Shown in pieces: positions 56,580-63,723 of a DNA stretch of 64,000 nt. Position 1 is the stretch's first letter, and each line of letters opens with the position of its first letter. Where the stretch lies: contig DCHR01000006.1 in assembly GCA_002315375.1 (NCBI GenBank), positions 1-64,000 on the forward strand. Direction: 5' to 3'. This DNA is from Treponema sp. UBA1747. Lineage in GTDB: Bacteria > Spirochaetota > Spirochaetia > Treponematales > Treponemataceae. The notes below the pieces were generated by a model. The model searched no databases, was not told where the DNA came from, and worked only from the letters and a program-made list of their open reading frames with translations. The position numbers were made by a program, and so were the translations under genes.

Positions 56580-57875
56580 ATGGGTAAAGTATACAGCAAA
56601 ATTGAATCCATCACTGGTAGCGTTATTACTGTAAAGGCAACTGGTGTTGCTTACGGTGAACTTGCCGAAATTGAAACACGCTTCGGAAAATCACTTGCCG
56701 AAGTAAATAAAATTGATGATGATACAGTTTCCCTCCAGGTATTTGCCGGTGGTCGTGGTGTTTCAACCGGTGACCACATTAAATTCCTGGGACACCAGAT
56801 GGAAGTTTCTTTCTCTGATGACCTTCTGGGACGTATCTTCAACGGTTCTGCAGAACCACGTGACAAGGGACCAGCTCTTGCAGATTCTCTCGTTACAATC
56901 GGTGGTCCTTCAGTAAACCCTTCAAAACGTATTATGGCCCGCCGTATGATTCGTACCGGTATCCCAATGATTGATATGTTCAATACACTGGTTGTTTCTC
57001 AGAAACTTCCAATCTTCTCAATCTCAGGTGAACCTTACAACCAGCTCCTGGCTCGCATTGCCATGCAGGCTGAAGTTGATGTAATCGTACTTGGTGGTAT
57101 GGGTCTTAAATATGATGACTACCTGTACTTCAAGAAAACTCTGGAAGACGGTGGTGCTCTTTCCAAGACAGTTATGTTCATGCATACAGCTGCTGACCCA
57201 ACTGTAGAATGTATGAAGATTCCTGATCTTTCCCTGGCAGTTGCAGAACAGTTTGCTCTTAAAGGAAAAGACGTTCTGGTTCTTCTTACAGACATGACCA
57301 ACTTTGCCGACTCCATGAAGGAAATCGCCATTACACAGGAACAGGTTCCATCTAACCGTGGTTACCCTGGAGACCTGTACTCACAGCTGGCTGCCCGTTA
57401 TGAAAAAGCCGTAGACTTTGATAACGCCGGTTCAGTTACAGTTCTTGCAGTTACAACAATGCCTGGTGATGACGTTACACACCCTGTTCCTGATAACACA
57501 GGTTACATTACAGAAGGACAGTACTACCTTAAGGGTGGACGCATTGAACCTTTCGGTTCTCTGTCTCGTCTTAAGCAGAATGTTAACGGTTCTACCCGTG
57601 ATGACCATCGTGCACTTATGGACGGTATGATTCGTCTTTATTCTTCTTACAAAGACACTCTGGAAAAGAAATCCATGGGATTCATGATGAGTGCCTGGGA
57701 TGAAAAACTCCTTCGTTATGGTGCTATGTTTGAAGCCGAAATGATGGATCTTTCAAAGAACATCAAACTTGAAGATGCACTGGATCTCGGATGGAAAATC
57801 CTGGCAAGCTGTTTCGAACCAAAAGAAACTGGTATCAAAACTGCTCTGGTAGAAAAATACTGGCCTGCAAAGTAA
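56580..57875 (+). CDS. atpB: V-type ATP synthase subunit B (regulatory)
   Basis: This 431-residue non-catalytic nucleotide-binding subunit has ISGEPYNQLLARIAMQAE in place of a Walker A, as expected. GYPGDLYSQLAARYEKA, DDVTHPVPDNTGYITEGQYYL and RIMARRMIRTGIPMIDMFNTLVVSQKLPIFS identify it. It overlaps nothing; 2 bp separate it from atpA and 10 bp from atpD. Confidence 0.98.
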   Translation: MGKVYSKIESITGSVITVKATGVAYGELAEIETRFGKSLAEVNKIDDDTVSLQVFAGGRGVSTGDHIKFLGHQMEVSFSDDLLGRIFNGSAEPRDKGPALADSLVTIGGPSVNPSKRIMARRMIRTGIPMIDMFNTLVVSQKLPIFSISGEPYNQLLARIAMQAEVDVIVLGGMGLKYDDYLYFKKTLEDGGALSKTVMFMHTAADPTVECMKIPDLSLAVAEQFALKGKDVLVLLTDMTNFADSMKEIAITQEQVPSNRGYPGDLYSQLAARYEKAVDFDNAGSVTVLAVTTMPGDDVTHPVPDNTGYITEGQYYLKGGRIEPFGSLSRLKQNVNGSTRDDHRALMDGMIRLYSSYKDTLEKKSMGFMMSAWDEKLLRYGAMFEAEMMDLSKNIKLEDALDLGWKILASCFEPKETGIKTALVEKYWPAK

Positions 57876-57885
57876 GGACTTGTAA

Positions 57886-58557
57886 ATGGCAAAAATTAAG
57901 CTGACAAAAAATGAGCAGAAGGTTCAGAAAGATGCGCTGAAAATGTACCAGCGCTATCTTCCAACTCTTTTGCTCAAAAAACAACAGCTTCAGACAGAAA
58001 TCCGCACAATTGATGCCAAAGCCAAAGAGGTTCGTGAGCAGCGTGTAAAACTGGAAGCCGAATTCAAAGAATGGATTTCGGTATTCGGTGAAGCCGATGC
58101 ATTTAAACCTGATATGGTAACAGTACGCAATATCAAAAAAGGTTATGGAAATATTGCAGGTGTTACAATTCCGGTTTACGAGGGTGCCGATTTTGGAAGG
58201 GGAGACTACGATTTGTATGAAGCTCCTCTTTGGATTGATATGGCTGCAGACCGCATGGAAAAAACACTTTCCCTGGATCTTGAAGCCGAAGTGCTTGATG
58301 AACAGGTCAGACTGCTTTCAAAGGAACTGCGCACTACAACTCAGCGCGTAAATCTTTTTGAAAAAGTTAAGATTCCTGAGACAAAAGCCAATATCAAAAA
58401 AATCTCTGTTTATCTTGGTGATGAACAGGTTGCGGCAGTTGTCCGAAGTAAAATATCAAAGAAAAAACTTCAGGCTGTGGCTGATGAAAAAGTTGAAGCT
58501 GCAGAACCTATAAAAGAAAAGAAAGTTCGTTCAACAAAAAAGGAGGCTGAAAAATGA
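57886..58557 (+). CDS. atpD: V-type ATP synthase subunit D
   Basis: This 223-residue central-stalk subunit has a long helical body: KLTKNEQKVQKDALKMYQRYLPTLLLKKQQLQTEIRTIDAKAKEVREQ near the start, then RVNLFEKVKIPETKANIKKISVYLGDEQVAAVVRSKISKKKL, the conserved motif of subunit D. The C-terminal tail is Lys/Glu-rich. Its last codons overlap the start of atpI by 4 bp, ATGA-type coupling. Confidence 0.94.
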   Translation: MAKIKLTKNEQKVQKDALKMYQRYLPTLLLKKQQLQTEIRTIDAKAKEVREQRVKLEAEFKEWISVFGEADAFKPDMVTVRNIKKGYGNIAGVTIPVYEGADFGRGDYDLYEAPLWIDMAADRMEKTLSLDLEAEVLDEQVRLLSKELRTTTQRVNLFEKVKIPETKANIKKISVYLGDEQVAAVVRSKISKKKLQAVADEKVEAAEPIKEKKVRSTKKEAEK

Positions 58558-60488
58558 TTGAAAAAATGCAGAAAGTCTCTGTTGTTGTTTTGAATCGCGA
58601 AAGAGAAGAGGCTTTGAAAAATCTTCGCCGTTTGGGACTGGTTCACCTTGTACCTGTTGAAGGTTCAAGTGAAAAGCTTACGGCTTATAAAGAAGCTCTT
58701 AATAATGCAGTAACTTCAGAATCAATCTTGAGTGAAGTAAAGCTTCCAAAAGGAAAAAATAAGAATTCCGGGCGTTCAATTTCAAACGAAGAACTGATGA
58801 AAATCTGTGCTGAAGTTGTTCAGAAAGCAGACAGAAAAAAGCATCTTCTGGATGAAATTTCGGCTGATGTTGCAGAACTTGACCGTTTTGCTTTCTGGGG
58901 TGATGTAAATCCTTCTGATTTCGATTATCTGAAAGAAAAAGGAATCCCATTGAAGCTTTTCGAAGTTCCCGCAAACAAATATCTGGAAATCGAATCTGAT
59001 ATCGAAACTGTTATTGTTAATAATGACAAGAAAAATGTCCGGTTCCTTCTGGTTGGTGAAAAACGTCCTGAAAATCTTCTTCCTGAAGCTTTTGAAGTTC
59101 CTTTCCCAAGATGCTCGACAGTTGAACTTGCTGATGAAATAGCAGCATATAAAAAAGAAATAGCATCTATTGAAGAATACAAGCTTGAAAAAGCTGGCTA
59201 CCTTTCCGCAATCAAGGCTCTGAAAAAGACTCTTGAATATGACATTGAGTTTGAAAATGTAAATGCCGGAATGGAAAAAGATTCTTCAAAAGAAGAAAGT
59301 GCTGAAAATGATCTTGCATGGATTCAGGGGTATGTTCCTGAACTCAATATGGAAGAATTCAAGGAGTTTGCCCGCAAGAATAATTGGGCTGTTGCCTGGG
59401 CAGAACCGGAGAATCCTGATGAAGTTCCGACAAAATTAAAGAATAATAAAATCGTAAGCATGATTTATCCGCTTACAGATTTCCTTGGAACTGTTCCTGG
59501 TTATGCGGAATACGATATTTCAGGCTGGTTCCTGTTATTCTTTACAATCTTCTTCGGAATGATTTTCGGAGATGGTGGTTACGGGCTTCTTGTTACAATT
59601 GCCTTTGTTGTTCTTTCATTTGTAAGCAAATCAAAAGGTAAGAAAGTTCCTGCATTGTATCCTCTGGCCATATTACTTGGCGTGGCTACAGCCTTGTGGG
59701 GCATGGTAACTTGTACCTGGTTCGGTCTGGATATGAAATATATTCCTGACTGGCTGAAAGCACTTTCAATTCCGCAGATTTCAAATGCAAGTAAGGGCAT
59801 GACATGGCTTCCTTTCTGGGTTGAAGAAGGAGCGGAAATCGAAGGTCTTACAACAGATAAGTTCCTGATGATCTGGTGTTTTGCACTGGCTCTGGTTCAA
59901 CTTTCTGTTGCTCATATTAAAGCAATGATCCGGAATATCAAAAGTTTGAAAGCTTTGGGTGATTTCGGTTCTATGATACAGCTTTGGGGTATGCTTTATG
60001 TGGTTCTCATGATGGTTGTTGATGGAAAAATCTTCAATCTGAATGTTGTAATCGCAGGTATCCCTGTAGGAAAAGTTTGTGTTGGTCTGGTTGCAGTAGG
60101 TTTTGTACTGAGCTTTATCTTTGCAAACTATGAAGGAAGCGTTGGAGAATCCGTAATGGCAAGTGTTAAGAATATTATTTCTGTTCTGCTTGGCGTAGTA
60201 AACGTATTCTCTGATATCGTTTCTTATATCCGTCTTTGGGCTGTAGGACTTGCAGGAGCTGCAATCAGCCAGACTGTAAACGAAATGGCGGGACCAATGC
60301 TTGGTCACTTCATTCTGTTTATTGCTGCTATTGTGCTTCTGGTATTTGGTCATGGTTTGAATATGATTTTGAACCTTCTTTCAGTTATTGTTCATGGTGT
60401 TCGTCTGAATACGTTGGAATTCTCAACTCATTTAGGCATGTCATGGTCTGGATTCAAATACGAGCCTTTCAGTGAGAAGGCTGAATAA
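58554..60488 (+). CDS. atpI: V-type ATP synthase subunit I (a)
   Basis: This 644-residue stator subunit that forms the ion half-channels has an N-terminal cytoplasmic domain of about 310 residues with coiled coils (MIEKMQKVSVVVLNREREEALKNLRRLGLVHLV). A membrane domain with about eight helices follows, starting FLLFFTIFFGMIFGDGGYGLLVTIAFV and including SYIRLWAVGLAGAAISQTVNEMAG, which carries the essential Arg (IRLWAVGLAGA). The last segment has VHGVRLNTLEFSTHLGMSWSGFKYEPF. Confidence 0.95.
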   Translation: MIEKMQKVSVVVLNREREEALKNLRRLGLVHLVPVEGSSEKLTAYKEALNNAVTSESILSEVKLPKGKNKNSGRSISNEELMKICAEVVQKADRKKHLLDEISADVAELDRFAFWGDVNPSDFDYLKEKGIPLKLFEVPANKYLEIESDIETVIVNNDKKNVRFLLVGEKRPENLLPEAFEVPFPRCSTVELADEIAAYKKEIASIEEYKLEKAGYLSAIKALKKTLEYDIEFENVNAGMEKDSSKEESAENDLAWIQGYVPELNMEEFKEFARKNNWAVAWAEPENPDEVPTKLKNNKIVSMIYPLTDFLGTVPGYAEYDISGWFLLFFTIFFGMIFGDGGYGLLVTIAFVVLSFVSKSKGKKVPALYPLAILLGVATALWGMVTCTWFGLDMKYIPDWLKALSIPQISNASKGMTWLPFWVEEGAEIEGLTTDKFLMIWCFALALVQLSVAHIKAMIRNIKSLKALGDFGSMIQLWGMLYVVLMMVVDGKIFNLNVVIAGIPVGKVCVGLVAVGFVLSFIFANYEGSVGESVMASVKNIISVLLGVVNVFSDIVSYIRLWAVGLAGAAISQTVNEMAGPMLGHFILFIAAIVLLVFGHGLNMILNLLSVIVHGVRLNTLEFSTHLGMSWSGFKYEPFSEKAE

Positions 60489-60528
60489 AAAATATTAAAT
60501 AACGCCTTGAAAGGCGAGGAGAAAAATT

Positions 60529-60951
60529 ATGGATTTTGGAATGTTAGGTGCTGCTGTATGTATGGGTATTGCTGCTATTGGTTCAGCAATTGGTATTGGA
60601 ATTGCCGGTCAGGCTGCTATCGGAGCTTGGAAAAGATGTTATGTAAATAACAAACCAGCTCCATTCATTCTTACAGTTTTTGCCGGTGCTCCACTTACAC
60701 AGACAATTTACGGTTTCCTTCTTATGAACTCAATGAAGGGAAAAGCTGCAACAAACCCAGGTTTCTACCTTGGTCTCGGAATTGCTTCAGGTCTGGCTAT
60801 GTGTTTCTCTGCAATTGCACAGGGAAAAGCAGGTGCTGCAGGTTCTGATGCTCTCGGCGAAACAGGAAAAGGTTTTGCACAGTACATCATGGTAGTAGGT
60901 CTCTGTGAAACAGTAGCCCTCTTCGCAATGGTATTCTCTATGATTGCATAG
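60529..60951 (+). CDS. atpK: V-type ATP synthase subunit K (rotor ring)
   Basis: This 140-residue two-hairpin proteolipid has four helices. The essential acidic residue is Glu127 in the fourth helix (VVGLCETVALFAMV); the first hairpin has Thr57, Gln58 and Tyr61 at the matching place (PLTQTIYGF). Gln98 (AIAQGKAGAAG) is in helix three. Together Thr57, Gln58, Tyr61, Gln98 and Glu127 look like the Na+ ligands of Enterococcus NtpK, which suggests Na+ coupling. A hairpin overlaps its last codons. Confidence 0.95.
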   Translation: MDFGMLGAAVCMGIAAIGSAIGIGIAGQAAIGAWKRCYVNNKPAPFILTVFAGAPLTQTIYGFLLMNSMKGKAATNPGFYLGLGIASGLAMCFSAIAQGKAGAAGSDALGETGKGFAQYIMVVGLCETVALFAMVFSMIA

Positions 60952-61149
60952 CTAAAATACTTTTTAGCTATGCAAAACGAAGATGTCAAGTCCGAAGAGC
61001 GAGCTTCGCGAGCGTGACTTGACGCTTCGTATTGCAAAGAACCCTATAAAAGCTATGCAAAACGGCGTTGTCAAGGGCTTGAGCCGACGAAGGAGGCGTC
61101 CCTTTACAATGCCGTATCGCATAAGTATACTATCGTATACTTACGCAAA
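60945..61149 (+). repeat. Tandem hairpin array after atpK
   Basis: Several hairpins run head-to-tail. 60945-60974 is TGCATAGCTAAAA/TTTTAGCTATGCA, 13 bp, overlapping the atpK stop. 60972-61035 is a long stem GCAA-ACGAAG-GTCAAGTC paired with GACTTGACGCTTCGTATTGC. 61060-61116 is ACGGCGTTGTCAAGGG paired with CCCTTTACAATGCCGT (14 of 16). 61123-61142 is AAGTATAC/GTATACTT. TAYGCAAAA occurs at 60970, 61054 and 61142, and AAGAACC near 61037, matching motifs after argG. No known RNA is recognised. Confidence 0.75.
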
Positions 61150-61152
61150 ACT

Positions 61153-61182
61153 AAAAAGCACCCGAAAGGGTGCTTTTTTTTT
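61153..61182. terminator. Bidirectional terminator after the atpK hairpin array
   Basis: AAAAAGCACCC-gaaa-GGGTGCTTTTTTTTT: an 11-bp stem with a GAAA loop and T-run. It also overlaps the stop of the convergent pentapeptide gene. Confidence 0.9.
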
Positions 61183-61768
61183 AGCTTAATTTTATCCCCA
61201 GTGAAGTCAGGAGACTTGCTGCATCAGGAAGGGAAAATATTGCATCTTTAAGGTTGCAAGTTTTTGCATCAACCAGGTAGCCTTCTGCATTTGCAAAATC
61301 AGCTTTTGAAAGATTACATTTGGAAAAAGTTGTATCCGAAAGCTCTGCACCATTGAAATCAGAATTGCTCAGGTTACATTCAGTAAAATCACTTCTGAAA
61401 ATCTTGCAGCTGGAAAAATCAGATTTAATAAGCGGAAGACGGAAAAAAGAATTGTACCTGAACAGGCAGTCCTTGAAAGAAGAAAAGGGAAGTGAAACGT
61501 TGTTTTCATCTGTCACAGTATTCCAGTCTATTCCAAGAAGGTTGCACTCTTCAAAATCACAGAATAACGAAATGGAATTGACCAGGTCAGGATTTCTTAT
61601 TGTACAGTTTTTGAAATGACATTCCGTAAACTGGCATTCATATATCTTTGAATCTTCTACAGTGCAATTGACGAAAGTGCAGTAGTAGAATTCATAATCA
61701 TCTAAATCTTCATCCGAAATAATAAGGTTTTCGAAGGTCTGGTTTTCAAAATACATTTGAGGCTCCAT
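61181..61768 (-). CDS. Pentapeptide-repeat protein
   Basis: This 195-residue protein is made of pentapeptide repeats with central Phe/Leu (CTFVNCTVEDSKIYECQFTECHFKNCTI, CDFEECNLLGIDW, SDFSSCKIFRSDFTECNLSNSDFNGAELSDTTFSKCNLSKADF), forming a right-handed quadrilateral beta-helix. It is related in type to Qnr/McbG proteins that mimic DNA near gyrase, but that function cannot be read here. An alternative start at the ATG at 61756-61758 has GGAG upstream. It is convergent with the V-ATPase operon and divergent from the xylanase. Confidence 0.88.
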   Translation of the reverse strand: MEPQMYFENQTFENLIISDEDLDDYEFYYCTFVNCTVEDSKIYECQFTECHFKNCTIRNPDLVNSISLFCDFEECNLLGIDWNTVTDENNVSLPFSSFKDCLFRYNSFFRLPLIKSDFSSCKIFRSDFTECNLSNSDFNGAELSDTTFSKCNLSKADFANAEGYLVDAKTCNLKDAIFSLPDAASLLTSLGIKLS

Positions 61769-61823
61769 TAAATCAGAAAAAAAACTCTATAAAATTGTTA
61801 TAGCATAAAAACTGTTCATTTTA

Positions 61824-61829
61824 TATAAA
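61824..61829 (+). promoter_or_regulatory. -10 for leaderless xylanase mRNA
   Basis: TATAAA (61824-61829) ends 7 nt before the ATG at 61837. No Shine-Dalgarno sequence and no clear -35. Confidence 0.4.
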
Positions 61830-61836
61830 TATAACT

Positions 61837-62952
61837 ATGGATATGAAAGAAATGTTTGAAAAGTTCCTTGCAGGCATGCAGGGAATTGAAATTGAAAAGG
61901 ATATTCCTTCTCTTCGTGATGCTTTTGAATCTTCTTTTAATATTGGAACCAGTGTTCCTTTATATGATCTGACAGAACCTAACTTTGAAACAGAACTAAT
62001 CAAAAAACACTTTAATACAGTTGTTGCCGAAAACTGCTGCAAAATGATGAACGTTTATAAAGGCCCTGACCAGTTCTTTTGGGATGAAGCGGATATGTTT
62101 ATGAATTTTGCCCGGGATAATAATCTTCGTGCCCGCTGGCATAACTTTGTATGGCATGCACAGTGTTCTCCATGGATTTTTTATAAGGACCCTTCAAAGA
62201 CAGATATGAAGGCATTCTTTGAGAATAAAATATGCCCGAAAGATTTTGCTTCCTCTGAGCAGATTGAAAAACGTGTTCAGGCCTGGATTCAGGCTGTATG
62301 TGACCGATATCATGGAAGAATAGTTTCTTACGATGTTGTAAACGAAGTAATTTCTGACAAGAATTTTACTCTCCGAAACCGTGAAGACCATTCATACTGG
62401 AAAGACGTTATGGGCCCTGATTATGTTGAAAAAGCTTTCCGCTGGGCTCATGAAGCAGATCCTGAAGCAGAACTTGTAATCAATGATTATAATCTGGAAA
62501 CAATTCCTCAGAAACGTCAGGCCGAATATGATTTTGTAAAAGACCTTCTTTCAAAGAAGGTGCCTGTAACTGCAGTTGGAATTCAGGGTCATATAAATAT
62601 GCAGAGTTCTTCGGTAGAAATGATGGAAGAAACAATTGAAATGTATGCATCCCTGGGTCTGAATGTTCTGGTTACGGAGCTTGATGTTTCTTTCTTTGAG
62701 CATGAAGACAAAAGTCCTCTGATTCTTAGTGAAGAAAATCTGAAAAAACAAGCTGATTTCTATTATGAGCTTTTTGAATGCTTCAAGCGTCAGAATAAAA
62801 AAGGAAACCTTTCTGATGTAATTCTCTGGGGTGTAAGCGATTATACAAGCTGGAAGAATCATTTCCCGGTTCCTGGCCGTGGGGATGCACCGCTTCTGTT
62901 CGATAAACAGGGAAAAGCAAAACCGGCTTTTTACCGTCTGTTTGAAAAATAA
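61837..62952 (+). CDS. Intracellular GH10 endo-1,4-beta-xylanase
   Basis: This 371-residue GH10 enzyme has LRARWHNFVWHAQCSPW (about 98-113), catalytic acid/base Glu170 in YDVVNEVISD, VGIQGHINMQ, and nucleophile Glu281 in VLVTELDVSFF. There is no signal peptide (MDMKEMFEKFLAGMQGIEIEK), so it should work in the cytoplasm on xylo-oligosaccharides brought in by transport. It is a single gene with its own promoter-like -10. Such enzymes suit a rumen or gut life with plant fibre. Confidence 0.93.
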   Translation: MDMKEMFEKFLAGMQGIEIEKDIPSLRDAFESSFNIGTSVPLYDLTEPNFETELIKKHFNTVVAENCCKMMNVYKGPDQFFWDEADMFMNFARDNNLRARWHNFVWHAQCSPWIFYKDPSKTDMKAFFENKICPKDFASSEQIEKRVQAWIQAVCDRYHGRIVSYDVVNEVISDKNFTLRNREDHSYWKDVMGPDYVEKAFRWAHEADPEAELVINDYNLETIPQKRQAEYDFVKDLLSKKVPVTAVGIQGHINMQSSSVEMMEETIEMYASLGLNVLVTELDVSFFEHEDKSPLILSEENLKKQADFYYELFECFKRQNKKGNLSDVILWGVSDYTSWKNHFPVPGRGDAPLLFDKQGKAKPAFYRLFEK

Positions 62953-62988
62953 TCAGTTGCATCGATTCTTTTTTTTCTGCAGATTTTA

Positions 62989-62997
62989 TGGTATTCT
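62989..62997 (+). promoter_or_regulatory. Extended -10 for leaderless lepB mRNA
   Basis: TG-G-TATTCT, with TATTCT at 62992-62997, ends 6 nt before the lepB ATG. A T-rich tract lies at -35. Confidence 0.45.
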
Positions 62998-63003
62998 ATT
63001 ATT

Positions 63004-63723
63004 ATGCCTAATAAAGTATTCAAATATTCTGTAACACAGAAGAAAGAAAAATATAAAAAAGCTTTTTGGATTATTTTTAATATTGTTTTTATTGTTTTCT
63101 TCCTGAATGTAATAGTAGATTTTTTTGTTTTTCCTGTTAAACAGAATTCGGTATCAATGACTCCTGATATGGATGAAGGTTCAATGGTTCTTGTCACTCC
63201 GCTTACAGCAAGTGTAAAGCGAGGTGATGTGGTTTTATTGAATCCTCAGCTGAAAACAGAACATTCTTCTTTTGCCCGTTTTGGGGACAGTCTTGTACGT
63301 CTGTTTACAGCACAGCAGCTGTCGATTTTCAAAAAAAGTAATTTTCCGGGAACCCGTGAAAAATTCCGTCGTATTGTAGGAGTTCCGGGTGATACAATTT
63401 ATATGCGCGATTACGTAATGTATATAAAACCTGCAGGAGACAAGCACTTTCTTACAGAATTTGAGTTTGCCCAGCTCCGAAAAAAATACCGTCCATACAA
63501 TGTTACTTTCATGTCTGCTCCGTCAACCTGGGACAATGAAATCGGGGTAAAGGGTAATTTTGATGAAATTATTCTGGGCGAAGATGAATACTTTGTTTTG
63601 GGAGATAACCGTAAGGCCTGCGATGATTCAAGACTTTGGGGACCCGTTACCAAAGAAGATATGAAGGCAAAAGCTTTACTTTGCTATTTCCCTTTCAAAA
63701 AAATGCGGATTTACGCTCAATAA
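63004..63723 (+). CDS. lepB: Signal peptidase I-like protein
   Basis: This type I signal peptidase has one membrane helix (about 21-43). The 239-residue protein has the catalytic Ser box NSVSMTPDMDEGSMV (Ser51), box D RRIVGVPGDTIY and box E GDNRKACDDSRLWGPV. In box D, K-R-x-x-G-x-P-G-D normally supplies the catalytic Lys; here the matching residue is Arg122 (K120-F-R122-R123). Activity may thus be altered, or the Lys at 120 may serve. It overlaps the next gene by one base (TAATG). Confidence 0.88.
   Translation: MPNKVFKYSVTQKKEKYKKAFWIIFNIVFIVFFLNVIVDFFVFPVKQNSVSMTPDMDEGSMVLVTPLTASVKRGDVVLLNPQLKTEHSSFARFGDSLVRLFTAQQLSIFKKSNFPGTREKFRRIVGVPGDTIYMRDYVMYIKPAGDKHFLTEFEFAQLRKKYRPYNVTFMSAPSTWDNEIGVKGNFDEIILGEDEYFVLGDNRKACDDSRLWGPVTKEDMKAKALLCYFPFKKMRIYAQ

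Noticed and set aside
60983..61189. 68-codon frame in the atpK hairpin array
   Set aside because: It runs straight through several stems and the terminator; the basic peptide has no recognised features and no ribosome binding site. The hairpins explain the sequence better.
61181..61768. Pentapeptide-repeat protein considered as quinolone resistance (Qnr)
   Set aside because: Repeats alone do not show gyrase protection; such proteins are common in bacteria with unknown roles.
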